Assembly: GCA_003139795.1 (NCBI GenBank)
Contig: PLGM01000165.1
Location: forward strand, 1-32,026
Direction of reading: 5' to 3'
Length of the DNA stretch: 32,026 bases
DNA from: Acidobacteriaceae bacterium
GTDB taxonomy: Bacteria; Acidobacteriota; Terriglobia; Terriglobales; Acidobacteriaceae
In this document: positions 16,980-25,640 of the stretch, piece by piece
Layout of the letters: each line of letters starts with the position of its first letter
Position numbering within the stretch: position 1 is the stretch's first letter
Made by a program: the position numbers and the translations under genes
Notes under the pieces: generated by a model
The model's database searches: none
Seen by the model: the letters and a program-made list of their open reading frames with translations, nothing else
Told to the model about the DNA's origin: nothing

Positions 16980-17969
16980 ATGCGCGCTCTTGTTTATACG
17001 GCCCCCCATCAAGTCACACTGGAAGATCGTCCACGTCCGCGCGCAGCCGTGGGAGAATGCGAGATTGCGGTCGCGGCGGCGGGCATCTGCGGGTCGGATA
17101 TTTCCGGATTTCTGGGGCACAGCCGGAGGCGCATTCCGCCGCTCGTGCTGGGCCACGAGTTGGTGGGGCACAAGGCGGACGGGAAACGCGTGGTGGCCAA
17201 TCCGCTGATCAGTTGCGGTTGCTGCACGGCCTGTCTGGGCGGGGCGCAGAACCTATGTTCGAGCTGGCGCCTGCTGGGGATGGACCAGACCGCCGGCTGC
17301 TACCAGGAGTTTGTCGCTATTTCCGAGTCGCAGGTCTATGAGATTCCGGACCATCTGAGCGACACGCGGGCCGTGATCGCCGAGCCGTTGGCCAATATCG
17401 TTCATCTGTTCCGGATTGCGGCTCCCTTGCCCTTTTTCCGGATGGGAATTGTGGGCGGAGGCACCATGGGTTCGCTGGCGCTGCTTACGGCCAAACGCCT
17501 GGGAGTGCGCGAGGTGCTGGTCGAGGACGTGAACGACGTGCGGCTGGAGACGGTCCGCGGCATGGGCGCCACGCTGGCGGCGAACGTGAGCACCGAGGAA
17601 GGCCGGCTTGAAGCGCGGCGGTTTGCGGGCCACGGGCTGGACCTGGTGCTCGATGCTTCGGGAGTGGGCCCGGCGCGGCAGGCGGCCTTCGATCTTTGCC
17701 GGCCGGGCGGGCTGGTGGTGCTGCTGGGGATGGGGCAGGAGCGCAGCGAGATCGACTTTGTGACCAGCATCCGCAAGGAGCATCGGGTGGCGATGTCGTT
17801 TGCCTATACGCCGGTGGACTTCGAGCGGTCGCTGAACCTGCTGACGGCCGGGGAGATCGACCTGGCGCCGTGGACGGCGGAGCTGCCGCTCGAAGCGGGA
17901 CAGGAGGCCTTCGACCGGATGACCAGCGCGCCCGGCGACACGCTGAAGATGGTGCTGCGGGTGAGTTGA
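16980..17969 (+). CDS. Zinc-dependent medium-chain alcohol/polyol dehydrogenase
   Basis: The ATG at 16980 follows AAGGAGAAATC and gives 329 residues; the in-frame extension to 16881 lies inside the regulator gene. The catalytic zinc site shows Cys37 (ICGSD) and His59-Glu60 (LGHE). The structural zinc tetrad is intact: Cys79, Cys82, Cys85 and Cys93. The Rossmann motif is GIVGGGTMGS with VEDVND following. These features place it in the threonine/sorbitol/galactitol dehydrogenase branch of MDR enzymes. It is slightly shorter than the usual 340-350 residues but has no missing motif. It ends 12 nt before the convergent enolase-superfamily gene. Probably it oxidises a sugar, polyol or sugar acid from the same pathway. 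Confidence 0.88.
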   Translation: MRALVYTAPHQVTLEDRPRPRAAVGECEIAVAAAGICGSDISGFLGHSRRRIPPLVLGHELVGHKADGKRVVANPLISCGCCTACLGGAQNLCSSWRLLGMDQTAGCYQEFVAISESQVYEIPDHLSDTRAVIAEPLANIVHLFRIAAPLPFFRMGIVGGGTMGSLALLTAKRLGVREVLVEDVNDVRLETVRGMGATLAANVSTEEGRLEARRFAGHGLDLVLDASGVGPARQAAFDLCRPGGLVVLLGMGQERSEIDFVTSIRKEHRVAMSFAYTPVDFERSLNLLTAGEIDLAPWTAELPLEAGQEAFDRMTSAPGDTLKMVLRVS

Positions 17970-17981
17970 GGCCGGCGCTGT

Positions 17982-19115
17982 CTACTGCACGAAGCGGTAA
18001 CGCTCGATGGTTTCGGGGTTGAGCGTGACGCCGAGGCCGGGGGATTGCGGGATGCGCACGCAGCCGTCTTCCTCGACGGGGAAGTGCTCGTTGGTGGTGT
18101 GCCAGCGCAGGGGCGAGTGGCTGAGCGAGAACTCGAGGGGCTCGACGTTGGGCTGCGCGGCCAGGAAGTGGAGGTTGGCGGCGATCTCGATGTTGGTCTT
18201 GTAGCCGTGGGTGATGACGCGCTTGTTGCGGGCATAGGCGGCTGCGGCCACCTCGAGGATGCCGGTGAATCCGCCCACCTGGGAGATATCGGGCTGGCAG
18301 ATGCTTGCGCCGCCCAGGTCCATCATCTCAATGAACTCGCGGACATGCGTAAAGCCGAGGTCGCCGACGCCGAGGGGCAGGCCGTGGCGGCTCATCTCCA
18401 GGTGGCCTTCCACGTCGTCCAGGGGCAGCGGAGCCTCGAGGAACCAGATGCCCACCTCGCGATAGATGGGGTAAAGGCGCAGGCCCTCTTGAGCGGTGCG
18501 GTAGGAGAGCGCGGCATCGACGATGAGGTGGGCCTGATCGCCGGCCTGGCCGCGCGCGGCAGCGAGCAGGCGGCCAGTGAGGGCGATGTCGTTGAGCCAC
18601 CAGGGGTCGGCGGCGAACTTGAAGTTGCGCAGGTTGCGGGCCTGGCCGGCGGCAATCTGCGCGCGGACCTTCTCCGGCGTTTGCGCCATGGGATAGATGG
18701 TGCCGTAGGCGGGAACGCGGTCGCGTTTTGCTCCGCCGAGGAGCTCGTGGACCGGCTTGCCCTCGATCTTGCCGCGCAGGTCCCACAAGGCCAGGTCGAC
18801 GCCGCCGATGGCGTGCATGGTGAGGCCGCGGCGGCCCAGGTAGTCGGTGGACTCGAACATGCGATTCCACAACTGGACCGGATCGGAGGGGTCTGCGCCG
18901 ATCAGCACGGCGGAGAGCGAGCGGGCATGGTTGTGCGCCGAGGGGCCGCGCACGATGGCCTGAATGGCGGGGGCCATGGACTCGGTTTCGCCGATGCCGG
19001 TGAGCCCGGCGTCGGTATGGACCACCAGGACACAATCGTCATAGGACCCGTCGAACAGCTCGATCAGCGGGTCTTCCGCGCGCAGGTGAATGGCTTCAAC
19101 GGCAGTGATCTTCAT
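17982..19115 (-). CDS. Enolase-superfamily sugar-acid dehydratase (mandelate racemase type)
   Basis: Start at 19115 (ATG after GGGGAA), 377 residues; an in-frame extension to 19205 is low-complexity and unlikely. The N-terminal capping domain ends near 125 (HAIGGVDLALWDLRGKIEGK is the family signature). Barrel metal ligands appear as Asp200 (IVDAAL), Glu227 (FLEAPL) and, at the third position, Asp252 (GVGDLGF) where Glu is usual. Asp276 (QPDISQVGG) and His303 (ITHGY) form the expected His-Asp pair. Relatives dehydrate galactonate, rhamnonate and similar acids to 2-keto-3-deoxy acids. The gene is opposite to the sugar operon and converges on the dehydrogenase. Substrate is not determinable here. 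Confidence 0.85.
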   Translation of the reverse strand: MKITAVEAIHLRAEDPLIELFDGSYDDCVLVVHTDAGLTGIGETESMAPAIQAIVRGPSAHNHARSLSAVLIGADPSDPVQLWNRMFESTDYLGRRGLTMHAIGGVDLALWDLRGKIEGKPVHELLGGAKRDRVPAYGTIYPMAQTPEKVRAQIAAGQARNLRNFKFAADPWWLNDIALTGRLLAAARGQAGDQAHLIVDAALSYRTAQEGLRLYPIYREVGIWFLEAPLPLDDVEGHLEMSRHGLPLGVGDLGFTHVREFIEMMDLGGASICQPDISQVGGFTGILEVAAAAYARNKRVITHGYKTNIEIAANLHFLAAQPNVEPLEFSLSHSPLRWHTTNEHFPVEEDGCVRIPQSPGLGVTLNPETIERYRFVQ

Positions 19116-19289
19116 GGCATTTCCCCGGCCTGACGGGGGAATGATAGAACGCCGCCGCGGGCCGTTGGAAGGCGCCAGCGGCCAGAGCGAAAGAAAGAAC
19201 CGCAAAACAGGAGCGGACAGGCAAGCCGGCCATTGCCCGCGGGTGAGCGGGGCCGGTATGCTCTGCCCATGCCGTTCGGGGAGAAAAGC

Positions 19290-19757
19290 ATGAGTGAGGA
19301 AGGCCGGTCGCGCAGGCTGCCGCTGTGGCTGATCTGGTCGCTGGCGACTATCGTGCTGTGGGGCACCTGGGGACTGGTTTCAAAGATCGCCTCGGCCGGC
19401 GTGGACGCCTATGTGAACCAGTTGCTCTTCACTGTGGGGATTGCACCGCTGCTGGTTTTTGTTGCGTGGACGGTGGGCAAGCGCGGCAAAAGGGGCGAAT
19501 CCGCAGAAAAGCGCGAACGCCGCGGCAAGGGCGTCTTCTGGGCCTTCCTTACCGGCATTCTGGGCGGAGTGGGCAATATGGCTTACTTTCAGGCCATGGT
19601 CAAGGGCGGCAAGGCGTCGGTGGTTACACCGGTCACGGCGCTGTTTCCCATGGTTACGGTGCTGCTGGCCCTGGTCTTCCTGAAGGAACGGCTGGGCCGC
19701 GTGCAATGGCTTGGCCTGGCTCTGGCGTTTGTCGCCATCTACCTGCTCAACGCCTGA
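19290..19757 (+). CDS. Half-size EamA/DMT transporter subunit 1
   Basis: ATG 19290 follows GGGGAGAAAAGC and gives 155 residues; in-frame ATG 19269 is an alternative. There are about five hydrophobic segments: LWLIWSLATIVLWGTWGLV, LFTVGIAPLLVFVAW, VFWAFLTGILGGVGNMAYF, VVTPVTALFPMVTVLLALVF and WLGLALAFVAIYLL. The EamA signature near GGKASVVTPVTALFPM and LKERL is clear. A basic cytoplasmic loop (KRGKRGESAEKRERRGK) sits between segments 2 and 3. Usual DMT carriers have two EamA domains in one chain; this one has a single domain and is followed 18 nt later by a second. Together they probably make a heterodimeric permease for a sugar or metabolite. A possible -10 TATGCT lies at 19257-19262. Confidence 0.85.
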   Translation: MSEEGRSRRLPLWLIWSLATIVLWGTWGLVSKIASAGVDAYVNQLLFTVGIAPLLVFVAWTVGKRGKRGESAEKRERRGKGVFWAFLTGILGGVGNMAYFQAMVKGGKASVVTPVTALFPMVTVLLALVFLKERLGRVQWLGLALAFVAIYLLNA

Positions 19758-19775
19758 TTCGGAGGGTACGGTTCA

Positions 19776-20219
19776 ATGGTTTGGATTGGATATGCCATTC
19801 TGGCGCTGGTTCTTTGGGGCATCACCGGCGTCACGCAGAAGCTCTCCACCAACCGCATCTCCAGCGAGCGCTCGTTTCTGTGGTTCTGCTGGGCCATGGT
19901 GGCGCTGTCGGCCGCGGTGCTGGCGGTGGCTCGCCCTCACTGGGGATTGGCGCCGGTGGTGGTCGTCTGCTCGGTGGCCGGGGGCGCGCTGAACGGGCTG
20001 GGGGCCTGGACCAGCTTCCGCGCCCTGGGATCGGGCGGTAAAGCCTCCATCGTCATCTCCCTCATCTCGCTCTTTCCGCTGCTGACGGTGGTTCTGGCGG
20101 TGCTGTTGCTGCATGAGCGGCTCACCTGGATGCAGTTGGCCGGAGCAGTGGTGGCGATTACCGCTGCGATTCTTTTGTCGCTGGAGCCGGCTCCGGCAAA
20201 GACGGAGGCAAAAGGCTGA
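19776..20219 (+). CDS. Half-size EamA/DMT transporter subunit 2
   Basis: ATG 19776 follows GGAGGG by 9 nt; the product has 147 residues. Segments MVWIGYAILALVLWGITGV, FLWFCWAMVALSAAVLAVA, LAPVVVVCSVAGGALNGLG, IVISLISLFPLLTVVLAVLL and LAGAVVAITAAILLSLEP give a single EamA domain with GGKASIVISLISLFPL and LHERL, closely parallel to subunit 1. The pair looks like an unfused ancestor, or a fission, of the common two-domain DMT transporter. It ends 13 nt before the convergent epimerase gene with no terminator visible. Confidence 0.85.
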   Translation: MVWIGYAILALVLWGITGVTQKLSTNRISSERSFLWFCWAMVALSAAVLAVARPHWGLAPVVVVCSVAGGALNGLGAWTSFRALGSGGKASIVISLISLFPLLTVVLAVLLLHERLTWMQLAGAVVAITAAILLSLEPAPAKTEAKG

Positions 20220-20232
20220 ACTTCAACTGGGT

Positions 20233-21237
20233 CTAGTTCTCGTCTCCCGGCAGAATGCGGCCATTCTCGTCGACGCCGCCGATGGATGTCAGGCCCTCCT
20301 GCGCAGAGAACAGGACCGTGGTTTCAAGACTCGCCCCCGGAGCCAGGCGGCGCGCCCGTCCGCCGTCGATCATGGACTGAATCTGGAACGGGTAGCCGGT
20401 AGCCGGCTCCAAAACAGCCACGTTCAGATCGCGCCAGCCACCGTGGCTGGCAAAGAGCCAACAACTGGTGAAGACATCCGGGTCGAAGCGCAACGCGCAG
20501 CCCAGCCGATTGGCGCGGTTCGTGATGCCGCACCAGCCCGAAACCAGCCCGGCGCCGTAAAAGAAATGCAATGCGCGCGAGCTGACGTCGGGAACCTGGC
20601 GCAGGTCCAGCACGGAGTCGCCCAAGGGCGCATGGGGCCAGGGAAATATCGGCGGCGCGTCGCCCAGGGTGCCGGGAAACTCCGGCTCGCGCAGGACGGC
20701 CATGGGTGGGAAGTCGATGCGATGGTTGGCCGAGACGGCGAAGGCCGGATGCAGCTTCCAGAGGAATGGAAAGGTGCTGGCGCCCTGGTTGGTAAAGCGG
20801 TAATGGATCTCGAAGGTGGCGCTGTGGGGCCGCAGCAGCAAGGTGCGCTCCACCAGGAAGTTGCTGATGGGCGTGGTGAAGCGCAGATGCACGCCGGCCG
20901 CATCGAGGCGATGAAAGGGCTTCGCCTGCCAATTGCCTGTCCAGAGTTCGCCGTGGTCGGGCAGGTAGTGACCGTTCAGTTTTCCGGGCTCGTCATTGGG
21001 AAACAGTTCGTCCCAGCCGCCGCTCCACACATCGTCATAGGGCGTGCTGGGCACATGCGGAGCCGGGAACAGATGGGGATGGTTCCACAAGAGCGCAGCA
21101 TCCAGAGGTTTATAGGTGATTTGACCGATCTTGGCGCCCGCCTCGGGCAGCACCACAAGACGGAGAAGGCTGTTTTCGAGCAGGATGGCGCGCAGTCCTT
21201 GCGGTGTCGAGCCGGTGGTGAGAGTCAGGCCGTCCAT
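20233..21237 (-). CDS. Aldose 1-epimerase-like (galactose mutarotase-superfamily) protein
   Basis: The 334-residue protein starts at ATG 21237-21235; the upstream ribosome site is weak (GAAAGACGA). Mutarotase-fold sequence is visible: NSLLRLVVLPEAGAKIGQIT at the start, WSGGWDELFPNDEP, LPDHGELW with candidate catalytic or binding His-Gly-Glu, FLWKLHPAFAV, and a C-terminal TGYPFQIQSMIDGG. It has no signal peptide, so it acts in the cytoplasm. In this neighbourhood it could interconvert alpha and beta anomers of the sugar released by the alpha-galactosidase before oxidation by a dehydrogenase. The specific subfamily is uncertain; a non-catalytic sugar-binding relative is possible. Confidence 0.75.
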   Translation of the reverse strand: MDGLTLTTGSTPQGLRAILLENSLLRLVVLPEAGAKIGQITYKPLDAALLWNHPHLFPAPHVPSTPYDDVWSGGWDELFPNDEPGKLNGHYLPDHGELWTGNWQAKPFHRLDAAGVHLRFTTPISNFLVERTLLLRPHSATFEIHYRFTNQGASTFPFLWKLHPAFAVSANHRIDFPPMAVLREPEFPGTLGDAPPIFPWPHAPLGDSVLDLRQVPDVSSRALHFFYGAGLVSGWCGITNRANRLGCALRFDPDVFTSCWLFASHGGWRDLNVAVLEPATGYPFQIQSMIDGGRARRLAPGASLETTVLFSAQEGLTSIGGVDENGRILPGDEN

Positions 21238-21457
21238 TCGTCTTTCGCACGAAAACTCCAGACTAGCGGGACTCGCGCAGGCAGTTGCAGGCGAAACGGC
21301 TGGATTATGGAGGATTGATTTGTTTTTTCGCCTTGGCGCATGGAACGGTGAGGTCGCTCATGGGACGGCAAGGGGGTTATCCAACCGGGATAGCATCCGA
21401 GGAGAAGGACCGATCAGCGGGGGGCTGAATATTCCGCGCGGGCAGGCAGTGCCGTCC

Positions 21458-21481
21458 TGCAATCATCGTTTTGCGATTGCA
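21458..21481 (-). terminator. Hairpin immediately after the ThuA gene
   Basis: On the transcribed (minus) strand TGCAATC and GATTGCA form a perfect 7-bp stem with a 10-nt loop, starting directly after the ThuA stop codon. No U-tract follows, so it may be a 3' end stabiliser or a Rho-assisted terminator. Confidence 0.35.
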
Positions 21482-22498
21482 TCAGGGCTTTTGCGGGCTT
21501 GCGGCGGGCATGGGGTGAACAGACTTTTCCGGAGTTTCAGGGTGAGTTACAGGCGATGAAGCGCCATTGAGGAAAGCGGGGTCCATGGCGGCGATATCCA
21601 CGCGAAAGCTGACGGTATTCGCAGTTGGAAAACCGGCCGGGACCTTCTGCGTCACCTTCCCCGTGGCGGCCCACTCGGCGCCGCGCTGAAACATGGTGAT
21701 GAATCCCACGCAGCTCAATGCGGCCACGTCATGGCCCAGCGTGGTGTGGAAGACTCTTCCCTTTCCATAACTCACCACCATGATCATGGGTTCGTCGCGG
21801 TCCGTTCCCTTGTTCTTTGGATCGGAGTGTGCGGTGGCCAGCACCGTCATGTTCTTGCCGGGGCCGCGCAGAGTGGCGTATAGCTCGTCGGCGGCGTGCA
21901 TCCAGATGGGTGGCAAGCCTTTCATGATGGGATGCTCGGGCTGGCGAGTTACGAGCTGAAAGGGAAGCCGGGCGCCATGCGAGCCGGCGGGTCCGGGAGA
22001 AGGATCGGAGACCAGCTTGCCCTGCTTGAAATACCACAGCGGCCCGGCTTGCTCGGTGCGATTTCTCCAGCCGCCGATTCCGGTCATGAGGTTATAGGCC
22101 GGCCAGTCGGGGAAGGCGTTATCGGCGGCGTGAACAATGACCAGGCCCCCGCCGTCGCGGACGAATTGCTCGAATTGCAGGCGCAGATCCTGGGGCCAAT
22201 CGGGGCCATCGTAATTGAACACGATCACCTGGTAATGGCTCAGCTCCGGTTTGAAGCCGCTGAAGTCTCCATCGGAGGGCGGCGCGGTGAGGACAGTGAC
22301 CTGAAAGAGCCCGGTCTCGTCGAGCTCCGCTTTCAGCACCGGAGTCGTGAGCCTCCAATTGTGAAACGGGCCGCCGCTTTGTCCATCCAGAAGAAGAACC
22401 CGGATCGGAGTTTGTCCGTGAGCAGCAGATTGGGCCGCGAAATTGATGGGAGAGCAGAGGAATGCGCTCAAGAGAGTCGCGAAAGTAATCCGCTTCAT
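21482..22498 (-). CDS. Exported ThuA-domain (trehalose-utilisation-type) protein
   Basis: From ATG 22498-22496, with GAGGA 8 nt upstream, the protein has 338 residues; a longer in-frame start at 22687 gives a low-complexity extension. A signal peptide (FATLLSAFLCSPINFAA) ends near residue 29. The body is a ThuA/glutamine-amidotransferase-like fold: PIRVLLLDGQSGGPFHNW, YQVIVFNYDGPDWP, RDGGGLVIVHAADNAFPDWP with the family His, LMTGIGGW, HPIMKGLPPIWMHAADELY and GKGRVFHTTLGHD. ThuA proteins accompany sugar catabolism genes, but their reaction is mostly unknown. The C-terminal PETPEKSVHPMPAASPQKP tail is disordered. It is divergent from the manA gene and co-oriented with the epimerase gene, 244 bases downstream. 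Confidence 0.87.
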   Translation of the reverse strand: MKRITFATLLSAFLCSPINFAAQSAAHGQTPIRVLLLDGQSGGPFHNWRLTTPVLKAELDETGLFQVTVLTAPPSDGDFSGFKPELSHYQVIVFNYDGPDWPQDLRLQFEQFVRDGGGLVIVHAADNAFPDWPAYNLMTGIGGWRNRTEQAGPLWYFKQGKLVSDPSPGPAGSHGARLPFQLVTRQPEHPIMKGLPPIWMHAADELYATLRGPGKNMTVLATAHSDPKNKGTDRDEPMIMVVSYGKGRVFHTTLGHDVAALSCVGFITMFQRGAEWAATGKVTQKVPAGFPTANTVSFRVDIAAMDPAFLNGASSPVTHPETPEKSVHPMPAASPQKP

Positions 22499-22541
22499 GG
22501 TTCGATCCTCGCCGTGGCGTTCTGTTGCAGAGCGCAGGAGC

Positions 22542-22557
22542 AGGATACACCCGGCGC
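22542..22557 (-). promoter_or_regulatory. 16-bp divergent motif, ThuA-side copy (candidate promoter)
   Basis: On the minus strand this reads GCGCCGGGTGTATCCT and ends 44 bases before the ThuA start codon. It matches 14 of 16 bases with the copy at 22751-22766 facing the other way. The TATCCT end could be a -10 box preceded by TG; no -35 box is visible. The 446 bases between the ThuA and manA genes hold no convincing ORF. Confidence 0.4.
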
Positions 22558-22750
22558 GCGCCGGCTCCGGCGGTTCTGCGATTGGGTGTGAATCCAAGCA
22601 AGCTTGCCGTGGGGCCGATGGCGAAGGAGGGGGGAATGTCGAGGTTTCGTCCTGGCATCTGTCCATGCGCAAGCCGGCGCTTTTCACCGCCGGTTGACCG
22701 TTGCCCGCTTCCAGCTTCAGGTCCAGCCTGTCTGAATCATTCCCATTTGG

Positions 22751-22766
22751 GCGCAGGGTGTATTCT
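22751..22766 (+). promoter_or_regulatory. 16-bp divergent motif, manA-side copy (candidate promoter)
   Basis: GCGCAGGGTGTATTCT, the near-identical partner of the motif at 22542-22557 in opposite orientation, 179 bases before the manA start. TATTCT could be the -10. A small hairpin (GGCGGA / TCCGCC, 22772-22792) follows in the presumed leader. Confidence 0.4.
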
Positions 22767-22944
22767 TGTCGGCGGATGGGGAAATTCCGCCTTCAGACAA
22801 GGCGGCAAGGATGGTTGGGACAGCGGCGGCATTTTGGCTTGGACGCCGCGGCCAGCCAACTCGTCACCCTGCGCGAAGGATCCCGACAAGTAAAGGCCCG
22901 CGGTCGCGGCAAACCGAAAATGTTTTGGAGGATAGATAAGCCTG

Positions 22945-23979
22945 ATGACTGAGACCGGGAAATCACCGTTTCCGCAGCTGGCTCCCTTTCGCATCGCGCC
23001 CTTGTACGATCCCAGGGTGTGGGGCTACCGGGATCTGCGTCCATGGTTCGATCACGTCGCCGAGGGAGAACCGGGGTCCCCGGCGACGGGTCTTGGTCGC
23101 CGGGGTGGGGAGCGCATCGGGGAAGTCTGGCTCACCGGGGACGAGTGCCTGGTCGAGACCGGCGCGCACGCCGGCAAGAAGCTGAGCGGCCTGTTCCGCG
23201 AGTTCCACCCAGCCCTGCTCGGCGCGGGCGCTCCGTCGCCGGATTCGCCGCTGCTGATCAAGGTGCTGTTTGCCCGCGAAAAGCTCAGTGTGCAGGTGCA
23301 CCCGGACGACAAAATGGCGCAGAAGTACGGCGATCCCCGCGGCAAGACCGAGTGCTGGTACGCGCTGGCAGCCGACACGGAAGCGAAGGTGGCCCTGGGG
23401 CTGAGGCCGGGCGTAACGCTGGACCAGGTCAGGGAAGGCATTCATGCAGGCACGTTGGAGGATAGCCTGAATTTGTTGCCGGTGGCGGCAGGCGACATGA
23501 TCTTCGTCGATGCCGGGACGGTGCACTCGATCTTTCCGGGGTCGATTCTGCTGGAAACCCAGCAGAACTGCGACCTGACCTACCGGATGTACGACTACGG
23601 ACGCCCTCGCGAGCTGCACATCGAGAAATCCCTTGAAGCCACGCGGCTTGTGACCCGTGCCGGCAAAATCCCGCCCAGGGTGCTTAGTGACCGCACGATT
23701 CTGATTGATGTGGAGTACTTTCGCGTGGAGCGCCTGCCGGTGGCCGGGAGCCGGCCGAGTGACACTCTGCCGGGCGAAGGCGAGCCGGCCCGCGAGTTGT
23801 CGTACCTGTTTGCAGCCGCCGGTGCGGGAAGAATCGCTGGGCCGGCCTTCGATGCGGTCGATCTGCCTGCGCGGGGCATGGTCGCCATCCCGGCGGCCTC
23901 GCCGGCGTTTGCAGTCGAGGACCTGGGCGGCCTGGACCTGATTCGCATCTCGCCCCGCTGGCCAAAAAAGCCCGCCTGA
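22945..23979 (+). CDS. manA: Mannose-6-phosphate isomerase, class I
   Basis: The product has 344 residues; TTGGAGGA lies 14 nt before ATG 22945. The type I PMI cupin is well marked: Gln117/His119 in SVQVHPDD, Glu136 in GKTECWY and His194 in DAGTVHSI are the zinc ligands, and the family motif YRMYDYGRPRELHIEKS follows. It interconverts mannose-6-phosphate and fructose-6-phosphate in the cytoplasm, feeding mannose into glycolysis or supplying GDP-mannose synthesis. Length matches the short Bacillus-type enzymes rather than the longer E. coli form. It is transcribed away from the ThuA gene. Whether it belongs to the sugar locus or serves envelope polysaccharide synthesis is open. Confidence 0.92.
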   Translation: MTETGKSPFPQLAPFRIAPLYDPRVWGYRDLRPWFDHVAEGEPGSPATGLGRRGGERIGEVWLTGDECLVETGAHAGKKLSGLFREFHPALLGAGAPSPDSPLLIKVLFAREKLSVQVHPDDKMAQKYGDPRGKTECWYALAADTEAKVALGLRPGVTLDQVREGIHAGTLEDSLNLLPVAAGDMIFVDAGTVHSIFPGSILLETQQNCDLTYRMYDYGRPRELHIEKSLEATRLVTRAGKIPPRVLSDRTILIDVEYFRVERLPVAGSRPSDTLPGEGEPARELSYLFAAAGAGRIAGPAFDAVDLPARGMVAIPAASPAFAVEDLGGLDLIRISPRWPKKPA

Positions 23980-24230
23980 CGGCATGAGAGGGATTTCCTT
24001 CGTCACGAGTACCCGGCAATTCAGCGCCTTGTGCGGCTTTCTTGTATGGATAATGCTTAGAATCAATAATTTGCCTGACTCCATGGCATAAGAGGCACAG
24101 GGCGGTGTTCTGGCGAGAAAGCGCCAGGATTGCGCAGGTGCGTGGTAGAAAGGAAGTTGTGGGACAAGCGCTAAACCTCCACACCCGATCCGAGAGTGCG
24201 CGCTCACAACACACTGCGTCAAGAGCCTTT

Positions 24231-25637
<1,407 letters not shown>

Positions 25638-25640
25638 GCC

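Noticed and set aside
18045..19133. 362-codon plus-strand open frame
   Set aside because: Antisense to the enolase-superfamily gene; translation is Gly/Ala/Val-rich without motifs.
22772..22792. GGCGGA/TCCGCC hairpin in the manA leader
   Set aside because: Six pairs only, no U-tract and no start-codon occlusion; insufficient for a regulatory call of its own.
24084..24098. TGGCAT...GGCAC resembling a sigma-54 promoter before the response regulator gene
   Set aside because: The GG to GC spacing is 8 instead of 10 bases and the -12 element is poor.
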